Assembly: GCA_015069295.1 (NCBI GenBank)
Contig: SVIW01000005.1
Location: forward strand, 47,485 to 111,484
Length of the DNA: 64,000 bases
Origin: Clostridiales bacterium
GTDB lineage: Bacteria; Bacillota; Clostridia; Christensenellales; Borkfalkiaceae
Direction: 5' to 3'
The notes below the pieces were generated by a model. That model was not told where the DNA came from and made no database searches. It worked only from the letters and a program-made list of their open reading frames with translations. The translations under genes were made by a program, and so were the position numbers. Each line of letters starts with the position of its first letter. Positions within the stretch are counted from its first letter, which is position 1. Shown piece by piece: positions 8,054 through 16,122 of this stretch.

Positions 8054-9219
8054 TTTTTTTCGGTTTCTTTTGTATCGGTCGTTGTCCGTTTTGCTTTGCT
8101 TGTTTTTAAAACGGCGGCAACGAAGGATTTAGACGAGAGCACGAACGCCCCCGCGACGATCACCAACGCAACGTCAATAAACACGTACGAGTTATAGACA
8201 AGGCTGAAAACCCATACGTTTTGCCCCTCTGCGGATACCGAAAAGGCGAATACGCCCGAAAGCACGTGGCAAAGGAAACGGAAACTACCCGCACAAATCC
8301 CGCCGAGTGCAAAGGAAAGCTGGGGGAAGCGTAATGCTTTTACGTTGTGCAAAAGTCCGGCAAGCCCAACGGCGGAAAAGGCGATCGGATAATCGAGCAA
8401 AAACTGCGCGGGATGGATCAGCCAAGGGTCTTGTATGGCTTGCAGCGTGCCGTAGATCAGCCCGACGAATACCCCTTTTTTCGTGCCGAAAAGGTACGAA
8501 TAGAGCATCAAAGGCAACAAGCTGACGAGGGTGACCGAGCCGCCTTGCGGCATATCCCACAACTTGATGTAGGACAGAGCAAAGCTCATCGCCGTACAAA
8601 TCCCCGCATAGGCAAGAGAACGGGAATCGAAGGAAAGCTTTTGTCTGTCGGAAAAAGCCAAAGTTAGAACTGCGACCACGGTGACGAGAGCGGAAAGATA
8701 CAACGCGATCTGTTCTACGCTCGCTTCGTCGGAATTGTAGTATCCGTCGTTTGCAATCTTTTGGTTGTAATATACGCCTATGCACACGAGCACGGCAATC
8801 AGCGTTGCGCCGCAAACGAGTCCGCAAACAAGCCCAACCGTTTTTTTCGCGGCGGGTTTGTATACGGAAAGAATAGCAAACGCCGTCAAGGAAAGCAGTG
8901 ATAAGGACGTGAATACGAGCAGGGGCAGGAGGATAAACCGCACCAACGCTTGTTTATCCAGCCAGTTTTCCTCTGCGTAATCGTCGCTGTAATTTTTTGC
9001 AATATCCAACGCAAAAAAGACGATGCACAGGCATAGCAGGTATGAGACGACACCAAAAATCGCGGTTTTTAAGTATTTTGTGAAAACCGATCTTTTGAGG
9101 AAGAACAGCAACGCGCCGACGAGGATTGTGGCGAAAAGGACACCGATTGTCAACCAAAGCGCGATCGGTTCGAATTTTTCAACGGCGTAGGTCGTTGAAA
9201 GAAGGGAAGATAGAAACAT
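8050..9219 (-). CDS. thiT: Thiamine ECF transporter S component (ThiT-like) with N-terminal membrane extension
   Basis: Integral membrane protein of 389 residues. The C-terminal ~190 residues match ThiT, the thiamine-binding S subunit of ECF transporters: AICTAMSFALSYIKLWDMPQGGSVTLVSLLPL and GLIYGTLQAIQDPWLIHPAQFLLDYPIAFS. Residues 1-~195 add about five further membrane helices that ThiT proteins (~190 residues) do not have. ATG at 9219 follows AAGGAGGTC; an ATG 60 bases upstream lies inside the terminator. A TPP riboswitch, terminator and strong promoter precede it, which supports the substrate call. It converges on rimM with a 4-bp overlap. Confidence 0.88.
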   Translation of the reverse strand: MFLSSLLSTTYAVEKFEPIALWLTIGVLFATILVGALLFFLKRSVFTKYLKTAIFGVVSYLLCLCIVFFALDIAKNYSDDYAEENWLDKQALVRFILLPLLVFTSLSLLSLTAFAILSVYKPAAKKTVGLVCGLVCGATLIAVLVCIGVYYNQKIANDGYYNSDEASVEQIALYLSALVTVVAVLTLAFSDRQKLSFDSRSLAYAGICTAMSFALSYIKLWDMPQGGSVTLVSLLPLMLYSYLFGTKKGVFVGLIYGTLQAIQDPWLIHPAQFLLDYPIAFSAVGLAGLLHNVKALRFPQLSFALGGICAGSFRFLCHVLSGVFAFSVSAEGQNVWVFSLVYNSYVFIDVALVIVAGAFVLSSKSFVAAVLKTSKAKRTTTDTKETEKN

Positions 9220-9255
9220 AAAAGACCTCCTTTTTCCGCCGTACGCGCTTTTCGA

Positions 9256-9301
9256 AAAAAGGAAAAGAAAAGCGCCCAAACCTTAAAAAAAGTGTGGGCG
9301 C
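9256..9301 (-). terminator. Riboswitch-controlled terminator of thiT
   Basis: Read on the minus strand: GCGCCCA / TGGGCGC stem followed by TTTTCTTTTCC. It lies between the TPP aptamer and the thiT ribosome site, where TPP-induced termination is expected. Confidence 0.85.
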
Positions 9302-9349
9302 AAAGTCCTTCTTGACAAACGGAGCACAAAAAGTGCGGCGTTTTGAAAA

Positions 9350-9432
9350 ACGGTTATCAATCTCTCGCTCAAGTATTACCTTGCCGATTCCAATGGTATA
9401 ATCTCAGCCTTTGTAGGGCACCCACGACGGAT
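9350..9432 (-). promoter_or_regulatory. TPP riboswitch (THI element)
   Basis: The minus strand reads GGGTGCCCTACAAAGG-CTGAGA-TTATACC, then AATCGGCAAGGTAATACTTGAGCGAGAG. These match the conserved TPP aptamer blocks: GGGTGC, CTGAGA, and the GATCnGGnTAATaCCnGCG-AGGGA block. It sits about 20 bases after the promoter and 50 bases before a terminator, upstream of a ThiT-like gene. A covariance search with the TPP model would be decisive. Confidence 0.88.
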
Positions 9433-9451
9433 CATTAAATTTTGTAATAAC

Positions 9452-9480
9452 AGTATACTGCAAAGCAAGGCGTTTGTCAA
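9452..9480 (-). promoter_or_regulatory. SigA-type promoter for the TPP riboswitch and thiT
   Basis: Minus strand TTGACA (9480-9475), 17 bases, TATACT (9457-9452). Transcription would begin near 9445, just upstream of the aptamer. Confidence 0.88.
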
Positions 9481-9520
9481 CGCTTTGCAAGAAAAAAATA
9501 AAACGAAAAGGAAAAAAATT

Positions 9521-10105
9521 ATGCGCCACGATTTTTACGCGTATATGGACAGAATGAAATACATCAAGCGTTGGCAGCTGATGCGTTCGACTAGGGAAGA
9601 GAATATTATGGAACACTCCCATTCGGTTGCGCTGCTTTCGCACGCGCTCGTAACGGTGCACAACGAGGTATTCGGCGGCAGCGCCGACGTTTTGAAAACG
9701 GTGCTGTACGCAATGTACCACGAAACCAGCGAGGTTATGACGGGGGATTTGCCCACGCCGATAAAATATTATAACAACAGCATTCACGGCGCGTATAAGC
9801 AGCTCGAAAAGAGCGCCTGTGAAAAAATCGTGGGGACCTTGCCTAAAGAAATGCAGGGGGAAATTGCTCCCTACGTCTTGGCGGACGAAACCAGCGTCGA
9901 ATACCGCCTCGTGAAAGCGGCGGATCGGCTTGCCGCCTATATCAAATGCTTGGAAGAGCTTCGATCGGGCAATACCGAATTTGCAAAAGCGAAAACGAGC
10001 ATAGAGGAGGACCTGCACGCACGCAATCTTCCCGAAGTGGAATATTTTTTCGAGCATTTTATCGCTTCTTTTCAATTATCCTTGGACGAATTGGAGAGTT
10101 TATAA
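9521..10105 (+). CDS. HD-domain 5'-deoxynucleotidase (YfbR-like)
   Basis: Protein of 194 residues. Its start, MRHDFYAYMDRMKYIKRWQLMRSTREENIMEHS, and YHETSEVMTGDLPTPIKYYN match YfbR-type HD phosphohydrolases, with EHS, YHETSE and a later ADRLAAY giving the metal-binding His/Asp set. YfbR dephosphorylates deoxynucleoside 5'-monophosphates. ATG at 9521 follows AAAAGG; the longer reading from 9485 lies across the divergent promoter and looks non-coding. Divergent from thiT. Confidence 0.85.
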   Translation: MRHDFYAYMDRMKYIKRWQLMRSTREENIMEHSHSVALLSHALVTVHNEVFGGSADVLKTVLYAMYHETSEVMTGDLPTPIKYYNNSIHGAYKQLEKSACEKIVGTLPKEMQGEIAPYVLADETSVEYRLVKAADRLAAYIKCLEELRSGNTEFAKAKTSIEEDLHARNLPEVEYFFEHFIASFQLSLDELESL

Positions 10106-10232
10106 CTACCGCTTCTTTCCTCTTTCTTCACCGAATTTTCAAAAAACTATAAAACGTTGAACGAAAAGATAGGGTATACTAAAAGTTAAGAGAAATTATT
10201 GTGTAAAATCAACTGCATTATCGGAGGACGAT

Positions 10233-11582
10233 ATGAAGAAAATAGGAAAAGCCATTCTATCTCTTTTTTGCGCGGCGACTTTATTCGTAGGCGTTACGGC
10301 GTGTAACGAAGAGGTTGTCAACGCTTACGATATCGCCGTGAAAAACGGCTTTGTCGGGACGGAAAAAGAATGGCTGGAAAGCCTGCACGGCGCAAACGGT
10401 AAAGACGCGGAGGATATCACCGCCCGCGACTTGTACGAAACGGCAAAAGAAGAGGGATTTACGGGTTCTTTCCTCGATTTTTGCAAAGAGCTCGGCTTGA
10501 CGGTAGTGGAAAACAACGACGTGGACAGAATTTCTAAAAACATTATGTCCGTGGTTAGCGTGAATTGCGGTTTTTCGTACACGAACAAGGGGCTGGGCGG
10601 TTCGGGTATTAGCTATTATACCTCGGCGGGCAGCGGCGTGATCCTCGACGTCAATAAGCAGGCGGGCAACGCCTTGATCGTTACCAACTATCACGTGGCG
10701 GTAGACCCTACCAGCAACGAGCGCGGCGCTTCGAGGAATATTTGTCTTTACGGTTATGGCGCGCTGAATTATTTCGACCCGCAAAACGGGGATACCAAGG
10801 GCAACGGTATGCGCGCGACCTACGTCGGCGGCGCGGTGGAATACGACATCGCTTTGTTAAAGGTTGAGGGTAGCGACTATATCAAAAACGGGAATCTGCA
10901 AGCGGCGAAGCTTGGGGAATCGGACAGCGTTAGCATTGGCGAAAAGGTATACGCCATCGGCAACCCCGAAGATATGGGGATTTCAATAACGGGCGGACTG
11001 ATTTCCGTAGAGTCGGAATATATCACGATGGAAGTGCAAAACAGCCAAATCGATTATCGCGTAATCCGTACGGATGCGGCGATCAACGCAGGTAACTCGG
11101 GCGGCGGGCTGTTCGACGCCGAGGGGAACTTGATAGGCATCGTCAACGCCAAGACGATTGGCGAGGAAACGGACAATATGGGCTATGCTTTGCCGATTAC
11201 GCAGGTAAAAAACCTTTGCGATAATATGCTGGATAACGGCGGCGTTATCAAGCGCGCAATGCTGGGGATTACGCTGGATATCAGCGAATCGACGGTTATT
11301 CAAGATTTAAGCGGCGAATTAAAGCTGACGGAAAAATTCTTTGTCGCGCAAGCGGTAACCAGCGAAAAAGCCGCGTTTGGGAAACTCCGCTACGGCGACG
11401 TAATCAAGTATATCGTCCTTCACGGCGAGAGGACGGATTTTACCCGTCAATACCAAATCAACGACGAGCTGTTAAAGGTTCGCAAAGGGGATACGGTTAC
11501 GCTGGGGATTGAGCGGGACGGCAGCGCAATGGAAGTGGAAATCAAATTCGACAAAAATTCTTATTTCGTCGTATATTCGTAA
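10233..11582 (+). CDS. HtrA/DegP-like trypsin-type serine protease, lipoprotein
   Basis: Protein of 449 residues. Residues 1-24 form a lipoprotein signal ending GVTAC. Residues ~30-90 hold two copies of a short helical motif (AYDIAVKNGFVGTEKEWLESL and a looser LYETAKEEGFTGSFLDFCKEL). The protease domain has TNYHV (His), EYDIALLKV (Asp) and GNSGGGLF (Ser), so all three catalytic residues are present. The C-terminal ~110 residues look like one PDZ domain. It probably acts outside the cell membrane on misfolded proteins. CGGAGG precedes the ATG. Confidence 0.9.
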   Translation: MKKIGKAILSLFCAATLFVGVTACNEEVVNAYDIAVKNGFVGTEKEWLESLHGANGKDAEDITARDLYETAKEEGFTGSFLDFCKELGLTVVENNDVDRISKNIMSVVSVNCGFSYTNKGLGGSGISYYTSAGSGVILDVNKQAGNALIVTNYHVAVDPTSNERGASRNICLYGYGALNYFDPQNGDTKGNGMRATYVGGAVEYDIALLKVEGSDYIKNGNLQAAKLGESDSVSIGEKVYAIGNPEDMGISITGGLISVESEYITMEVQNSQIDYRVIRTDAAINAGNSGGGLFDAEGNLIGIVNAKTIGEETDNMGYALPITQVKNLCDNMLDNGGVIKRAMLGITLDISESTVIQDLSGELKLTEKFFVAQAVTSEKAAFGKLRYGDVIKYIVLHGERTDFTRQYQINDELLKVRKGDTVTLGIERDGSAMEVEIKFDKNSYFVVYS

Positions 11583-11659
11583 AAATAGAAACCTTTTAAA
11601 AAGAGACCCTTTTGAGGAAGAATAAAAAGGATAATCCTCTCTTTTGGCGTTTATGAAAG

Positions 11660-11702
11660 GACGCGCCCGCATAAAAAACGCGGCGGGTCTTTTCTTTTTT
11701 GC
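11660..11702 (+). terminator. Possible terminator after the HtrA-like gene
   Basis: GC-rich imperfect inverted repeat (GACGCGCCCGC with GCGGCGGGTC) followed by TTTTCTTTTTT. Confidence 0.45.
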
Positions 11703-11707
11703 GGGGC

Positions 11708-11736
11708 TTGACAACGGCGGACAAATATAGTATAAT
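11708..11736 (+). promoter_or_regulatory. SigA-type promoter for the FtsK-like gene and mutY
   Basis: TTGACA (11708-11713), 17-base spacer, TATAAT (11731-11736). Confidence 0.88.
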
Positions 11737-11784
11737 GGAAAAGAAGAAAAGGCGGCTTTTTGCAAAGCGGCATAGGAGAGTCTT

Positions 11785-12534
11785 ATGAGGTCGGACGCGT
11801 TTATTTCGGCGGTATCGGCGCAAGCCCAATCGGACGAGGAATTTGAAACTTTAAAGAAAAATCTGCCCATCGGCGAGGACGCGGCGGGCAATACTTTATT
11901 CGCGCAAAAACGGGAACGCCCGTTTACCTTTCGGCACACCTGCGTGGCGGGCGGCGGAAAAAGTGGGTTTATCCGTCGGCTTTTGATTACGGCGTCCTGC
12001 TTATACGAGCGGGAAGAAGCTTGCTTTTTTATCCTTTCCCCGATGAGCGAATACGGCGAATTGCTGCGCCTTAAAAGTATGGACGCAACCGTGCCGTATA
12101 TTCGTAACAAAACCGACCTTGCCCTTGCCGTGCAGACCTTGAAAGAATTATTGTCGCAGCGCGCGACCCTTCGCGGCTGTCCCCACCTTTTCGTGGTGCT
12201 CGACGGCTTGGAAACTCTGCCCGATTGTAACCGCAACGGCGATTTGGAAGAATACCGCGAAATTTTCGACTTGTTTACCCGCCTGAGCGACGTGGACGTT
12301 ATTTGCGGAGCAGAACTGATGAAAAGCATTTTCAGCGGCGAACCGGGCGCGTTCGTGGGGATTGGCAATTGCCTGATTACCACTCGCGAAGAGGGAAAGG
12401 CGGACGTTACCTACGTAAAAGAAGACGGCTCGATGTCTTTGCCGACTCCCGTCCGTTATCCTTATCTGCCCTCGCTAATCGAAACGGTAATCCAAATCAA
12501 TGCGTTGGCGACGAAGGAAAAACAATCGCTGTAA
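11785..12534 (+). CDS. FtsK/SpoIIIE-like ATPase domain protein, soluble and short
   Basis: Protein of 249 residues with no membrane segment. The order LPIGEDAAGNTLFAQ ... PFTFRHTCVAGGGKSGFIRRLLITA resembles the start of an FtsK motor domain (LPLGxDxxGxPxxxDLxxxPHLLIAGATGSGKS). LFVVLDGLETL is a Walker B-like strand, and LITTREEGKADVTYV resembles the late motor strand. The P-loop is degenerate: its first Gly is replaced by Cys. The N-terminal membrane part, the alpha domain and the gamma DNA-reading domain of FtsK are all absent. It shares a promoter with mutY (15 bp apart). Function unknown; the fold call is moderate. Confidence 0.6.
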   Translation: MRSDAFISAVSAQAQSDEEFETLKKNLPIGEDAAGNTLFAQKRERPFTFRHTCVAGGGKSGFIRRLLITASCLYEREEACFFILSPMSEYGELLRLKSMDATVPYIRNKTDLALAVQTLKELLSQRATLRGCPHLFVVLDGLETLPDCNRNGDLEEYREIFDLFTRLSDVDVICGAELMKSIFSGEPGAFVGIGNCLITTREEGKADVTYVKEDGSMSLPTPVRYPYLPSLIETVIQINALATKEKQSL

Positions 12535-12549
12535 TCGCTGTAATTACTT

Positions 12550-13617
12550 ATGCAAAATATAGACAAATTTGACTTTCAACAAATACCTGCCCCCTTGCTT
12601 TCTTGGTATCGGGAGAATAAACGCGAGCTGCCTTGGCGGGAAGAGCCCACGCCCTATCGGGTTTGGGTCTCCGAAATTATGCTGCAGCAGACCCGTGTGG
12701 AAGCGGTAAAAGAATATTACGTAAGATTTATGAACGCTTTGCCGAGCGTGGAGGCGCTTGCCTTTTGCGAAGAGGAAAAGCTCTTAAAACTTTGGGAGGG
12801 GCTTGGGTATTATACCCGCGTCAGAAACCTACAAAAAGCGGCGAAACAGATTTTGCAGTTTTACGGCGGCGAATTTCCCAAAACGATGGAGCAGTTGCGC
12901 GCGCTTTCGGGGATAGGCAGTTATACGGCGGGCGCAATCGCTTCGATTGCGTACGGTATGCCCGTGGCGGCGGTGGACGGAAACGTCTTTCGCGTGGCGT
13001 CAAGGCTGGAAGAAAATCCGGCCCCGATTTCCGACCCAAAATACCGTAGATATTTAGAAGAAAGCTTGTCTGCGGTTTATCCAAAGCCGGGGAAAGACTG
13101 TTCGGATTTCACGCAAAGTCTGTTCGAATTGGGCGCGTTGATTTGCAAGCCGCAAAACCCCGCTTGCGCTGTTTGCCCGCTTGCAAAGCTTTGTCGGGCG
13201 AATCAAAAGGGCACGCAATCCCGCTTTCCCGTCTTACCGCAAAAGAAAACGAAACGGCAGGAAAAGATTTTTATCTTTTTAATCGAAACCCCGCAAGGCT
13301 TTTGTATTCGAAGAAGAGAAGAGGGGCTTTTAAAGGGAATGAACGAGTTTCCCTCTCGCGTGGTTTTTGACGGCGAAACGGTGGAGGAAATCTTAAACGA
13401 GTGGGGCGTGTACGAGTTTAACGAAGTAAAACGCGGGAAATTCGCGCATATTTTCACCCACGTCCGTTGGGATATCGATTGCGTTTGGGTACGCGCGGAC
13501 AGCGCGCCTTTTGACGCCTATTCTTTGGCGGAAATCAAAGAGACTATATCCTTGCCGACCGCCTTTAAACAGTGTCTGGCAATCTTGGAGAAAGGATATG
13601 GCAAGGAAAAAATATAA
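12550..13617 (+). CDS. mutY: A/G-specific adenine DNA glycosylase
   Basis: Removes adenine mispaired with 8-oxoguanine. Protein of 355 residues with ELPWR, LQQTRVE (catalytic Glu), helix-hairpin-helix LSGIGSYTAGAIASIAYG, VDGNVFRV (catalytic Asp) and the iron-sulfur ligands C-x6-C-x2-C-x5-C in CKPQNPACAVCPLAKLC. The C-terminal NUDIX-like domain (~225-350) recognises 8-oxoG, with FTHVRW. The ATG has no strong ribosome site, so coupling to the upstream gene is possible. The next gene overlaps its end by 20 bp. Confidence 0.95.
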   Translation: MQNIDKFDFQQIPAPLLSWYRENKRELPWREEPTPYRVWVSEIMLQQTRVEAVKEYYVRFMNALPSVEALAFCEEEKLLKLWEGLGYYTRVRNLQKAAKQILQFYGGEFPKTMEQLRALSGIGSYTAGAIASIAYGMPVAAVDGNVFRVASRLEENPAPISDPKYRRYLEESLSAVYPKPGKDCSDFTQSLFELGALICKPQNPACAVCPLAKLCRANQKGTQSRFPVLPQKKTKRQEKIFIFLIETPQGFCIRRREEGLLKGMNEFPSRVVFDGETVEEILNEWGVYEFNEVKRGKFAHIFTHVRWDIDCVWVRADSAPFDAYSLAEIKETISLPTAFKQCLAILEKGYGKEKI

Positions 13618-14074
13618 GCTGGATTTTGAGCTCGTACCCGAGGAGTGCTGGTATGCGAATTTGCGCAGCGTGCTTTCCCAAAGGGATTGGGACAGAGTGC
13701 GCCGCGCTGCCTACGCGCGGGCGCAAGGAAAGTGTACCGTTTGCGGGGCAAGGGGTAGATTGGAAGCGCACGAACAATGGAGCTATGACGAAAAGAAGAA
13801 ACTGCAAAAATTAGAAGACGTCGTGGCGCTTTGCGGCGCGTGCCACGCCGTAAAACACGTTTCGCGTTCCTATCTCGTCGGCAAAGGGGAGACGGTGGAG
13901 GCGCAGTTTAAAAAGGTCAACGGCGTTTCGCAGGCAGAATATCACGAGGCGCTTAGCGCGGCGAATGACGAGTACGTAAAACGTAACGAAATCGAGGGCT
14001 GGACGACGGATATTTCTTGGCTGAAAGAGAAATTTGATATCGAAATATTTTATAACGGAATCAATAAAAAATAG
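13598..14074 (+). CDS. HNH-endonuclease-like zinc-finger protein
   Basis: Protein of 158 residues. CTVCGARGRLEAHEQWSYDEKKK and ALCGACHAVKH give the two CxxC pairs and the His residues of an HNH/McrA-like fold at ~46-90. The C-terminal half is predicted helical and charged. ATG at 13598 follows AAAGGAT and lies inside the 3' end of mutY, so the two are translationally linked. It may be a nuclease or only a zinc-binding protein; the substrate is unknown. Confidence 0.7.
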   Translation: MARKKYKLDFELVPEECWYANLRSVLSQRDWDRVRRAAYARAQGKCTVCGARGRLEAHEQWSYDEKKKLQKLEDVVALCGACHAVKHVSRSYLVGKGETVEAQFKKVNGVSQAEYHEALSAANDEYVKRNEIEGWTTDISWLKEKFDIEIFYNGINKK

Positions 14075-14086
14075 AGGTATAAGAAA

Positions 14087-14704
14087 ATGAAAGTATTACT
14101 TGTAAACGGCAGCGTACACGAAAACGGCTGTACCTATACCGCGCTTGCGGAAGTGGCGAAAGCGTTGAATGCAGGCGGCGTGGAAACGGAAATTTATCAG
14201 CTTGCAAAATCGCAAGTGCAGGGTTGCAGAGGCTGCTGGGCTTGTAAAAAGACGAAAAAATGCGTGATAGAGGACGGAGTAAACGAATTTGTGGCAAAGG
14301 CGGCGCAGTTCGATGGGTTCGTGTTCGGCTCGCCCGTGTATTACGCGTCCGCTTCGGGCGGGTTGGTCAGCTTTATGGACCGTGTATTTTACAGTGGCGG
14401 GAAGAATCTCGCGTATAAACCCGCGGCGGCGGTCGTCAGTTGCAGACGCGCGGGCGCAAGCACGACCTTCGACGTTATCAATAAATATTTTACCATCAAC
14501 AATATGCCCGTCGTAGGGTCGAATTACTGGAACGAAATCCACGGCAACACCGCCGAAGAAGCTTTGCAGGACGAAGAGGGCTTACAAACGATGCGTATCC
14601 TCGGCAACAATATGGCTTGGCTGTTAAAGTGTATTAAGCTTGGAAAAGAGGCGGGAGTGGAAATTGTCAAGGAACGGAAGGTGATGACGAATTTTATCCG
14701 TTGA
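14087..14704 (+). CDS. NADPH-dependent FMN reductase / flavodoxin-fold protein
   Basis: Protein of 205 residues opening MKVLLVNGSVHENGCTYTAL, the flavodoxin phosphate loop. CRGCWACKKTKKCVIEDG (~48-65) is the cysteine segment found in multimeric flavodoxins of the NADPH-dependent FMN reductase family, followed by FGSPVYYASASGGLVSFMDR, which contacts FMN. Substrates in this family vary (quinones, azo or nitro compounds). It lies 12 bp after the HNH gene. No strong operon logic is apparent. Confidence 0.88.
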   Translation: MKVLLVNGSVHENGCTYTALAEVAKALNAGGVETEIYQLAKSQVQGCRGCWACKKTKKCVIEDGVNEFVAKAAQFDGFVFGSPVYYASASGGLVSFMDRVFYSGGKNLAYKPAAAVVSCRRAGASTTFDVINKYFTINNMPVVGSNYWNEIHGNTAEEALQDEEGLQTMRILGNNMAWLLKCIKLGKEAGVEIVKERKVMTNFIR

Positions 14705-14770
14705 GAAACGGAGCCTGCTAAATAGTCGATAGATAAGACTGGATGTAAGGGCGCGTTGCTGCATATACTA
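14702..14770. repeat. Composite intergenic repeat, short copy
   Basis: GAAACGGAGCCTGC, then GATAGATAAGACTGGATG and GCGCGTTGCTGC repeat phrases found in the longer copies at 6564, 16123 and 58036. Only the GAAACGG and AAGACTGGATG-GTTGC parts are present. Confidence 0.55.
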
Positions 14771-14802
14771 TATAATACGGCGAAAAGTCAAAGGAGGGAA
14801 AT

Positions 14803-15378
14803 ATGGAGAACAAGGACAGAAGAAAGATAGTCTCCGTTATCGGTAATAAACAAATCGAAAAAGACGGCGTTCGCTATCGTCTTGCTTTTGAAATCGGCAA
14901 GGCGTTGGTGGATAACGGTTACCGCGTGCAAACGGGCGGCGGGCAAGGCGTTATGGCGGCGGCGCTCGAGGGCGCGCGCGCGTCGAAAAATTATAAAGAA
15001 GGGGACACGATTGCCATTCTGCCCTCTTTCGACAGCGAAACGGCAAACGAGTACGCCGACGTCGTTATCCCCACGGGCTTGGACGTTATGCGTAACGGCT
15101 TGGTTGCCAACGCATACGCCGTAATCGGTGTGGGCGGCGGCGCGGGCACGCTTTGCGAATACGCCTTTGCGTGGTCGATGAAACGCCTGATTCTCGCCTT
15201 TGAAAATTCGGGCGGTTGGAGCGAAAAATTGGCGAATACCCGTTTAGACGACGTCGTGCGCTATCCTAATATTCCCGAAGACAAAGTCTACGGCGTAACC
15301 ACTGCGGACGAGGCGATAAAACTGCTGAATGCAAACATTTCTCGCTACACCTCCCGCCACGGCGGTATCAAATTTTAA
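14803..15378 (+). CDS. LOG-like Rossmann protein (TIGR00725 type)
   Basis: Protein of 191 residues with VSVIGNKQI at the start, GGGQGVMAAALEGA (~45-58) and GGGAGTLCEYAFAW (~115-128), the paired glycine motifs of the LOG/SLOG superfamily. True LOG phosphoribohydrolases use PGGxGTxxE for the second motif; here it is GGGAGTLCE, nearer to the TIGR00725 subgroup. Some members release cytokinin-like bases from nucleotides, but the role here is unknown. AAAGGAGGG precedes the ATG, and a terminator follows. Confidence 0.82.
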   Translation: MENKDRRKIVSVIGNKQIEKDGVRYRLAFEIGKALVDNGYRVQTGGGQGVMAAALEGARASKNYKEGDTIAILPSFDSETANEYADVVIPTGLDVMRNGLVANAYAVIGVGGGAGTLCEYAFAWSMKRLILAFENSGGWSEKLANTRLDDVVRYPNIPEDKVYGVTTADEAIKLLNANISRYTSRHGGIKF

Positions 15379-15382
15379 AGTA

Positions 15383-15410
15383 AAGCCCTCGTTTTAACGG
15401 GGGCTTTTTT
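15383..15410 (+). terminator. Intrinsic terminator after the LOG-like gene
   Basis: AAAGCCCTCG / CGGGGGCTTT stem then T6. Confidence 0.85.
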
Positions 15411-15443
15411 ATGCCCGTTTTCCCCTAAAAATCCAAAATGGCG

Positions 15444-15461
15444 AGGGCAGGTACGCGTTCA
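15444..15461 (+). repeat. Short GGGCAGGTACGCGTT motif
   Basis: AGGGCAGGTACGCGTTCAA matches the 1391 and 48349 copies. It lies in the 333-bp gap before rplS, which otherwise holds the terminator at 15383 and the rplS promoter and leader. Confidence 0.55.
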
Positions 15462-15582
15462 AATAAAAAATATGCGCGCACATAGCGTGAAGAACGCCCG
15501 CCTACGCGCGAAAGTGAAGCTTCAAAAGTCTTATATTTTTTCTAATTTGCTTGATTTTTTTATAAAAAGTGCGTAAAAACGC

Positions 15583-15611
15583 TTGCCAAAGGGGGATAAA
15601 TTATATATAAT
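15583..15611 (+). promoter_or_regulatory. SigA-type promoter for rplS
   Basis: TTGCCA (15583-15588), 17-base spacer, TATAAT (15606-15611). It gives rplS its own transcript with a ~95-base leader. Confidence 0.82.
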
Positions 15612-15617
15612 ATTCGT

Positions 15618-15700
15618 TGACTTCGAGCGTTCCTCTGCCTTTTTTTGGGCACGGTGAAGAGCCGTGCAGCGGGTTATGAGCGTTTCGTAAATTACGGAGG
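15618..15700 (+). promoter_or_regulatory. Putative structured leader of rplS (L19 leader-like)
   Basis: The 5' UTR holds a strong hairpin GCACGG-TGAAGAG-CCGTGC (15649-15667) flanked by GAGCGTTCC and GAGCGTTTCG segments, then the ribosome site ACGGAGG. Autoregulatory L19 leaders are known in Bacillota. I cannot confirm the consensus by eye; a covariance search would decide. Confidence 0.45.
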
Positions 15701-15711
15701 TAAAGTCTAAA

Positions 15712-16056
15712 ATGAAAGGAATTATCGAGGCTATCAACGCAGAAAGCTTGAAATCCGAAGTTCCCGCATTCGAAGTAGGCGACACGGTTAAGGTCGGTTA
15801 CAGAATTATCGAAGGCGGCAAGGAAAGAATTCAGAACTTCGAAGGCATAGTTATCGCAAAGCGTAACGGCGGCATTTCCGAAACTTTCACCGTACGCCAC
15901 ATTTCTTACGGCGTAGGCGTAGAAAAAACCTATCCTCTTCATTCCCCGAGAATCGCGTCCATCACGGTCGTTAGAAAGGGTAAAGTAAGAAGGGCGAAAT
16001 TGTACTACCTGCGCGGTCGTACGGGTAAAGCGGCTAAAGTTAAGGAAAGAATCTAA
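15712..16056 (+). CDS. rplS: 50S ribosomal protein L19
   Basis: Protein of 114 residues with the family core: [62 protein letters not shown], ending [19 protein letters not shown]. It bridges the 30S-50S interface near 16S helix 14. In most Bacillota it follows trmD; here it stands alone with its own promoter and terminator, 7.7 kb after rimM. Confidence 0.97.
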   Translation: MKGIIEAINAESLKSEVPAFEVGDTVKVGYRIIEGGKERIQNFEGIVIAKRNGGISETFTVRHISYGVGVEKTYPLHSPRIASITVVRKGKVRRAKLYYLRGRTGKAAKVKERI

Positions 16057-16080
16057 GTTCGGAAAACGGAATACCGAGAA

Positions 16081-16120
16081 AAGTGGGTTTGTCCAAAGTC
16101 AAGGGCGAACCCATTTTTTT
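16081..16120 (+). terminator. Intrinsic terminator after rplS
   Basis: GTGGGTT / AACCCAT stem with a partly paired loop, followed by T7. Confidence 0.8.
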
Positions 16121-16122
16121 GA

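Noticed and set aside
8285..8827. 180-residue open frame on the minus strand in another frame of thiT
   Set aside because: It overlaps the well-supported ThiT reading, is Arg-rich as expected for a shadow frame, and has no ribosome site.
9381..9402. TTGCCG and TATAAT on the plus strand as a promoter for the HD gene
   Set aside because: The spacing is only 10 bases and both boxes are part of the minus-strand TPP aptamer.
13598..14074. HNH protein as part of a restriction or defence system
   Set aside because: No methyltransferase, helicase or other defence gene is nearby; neighbours are repair and metabolic genes.
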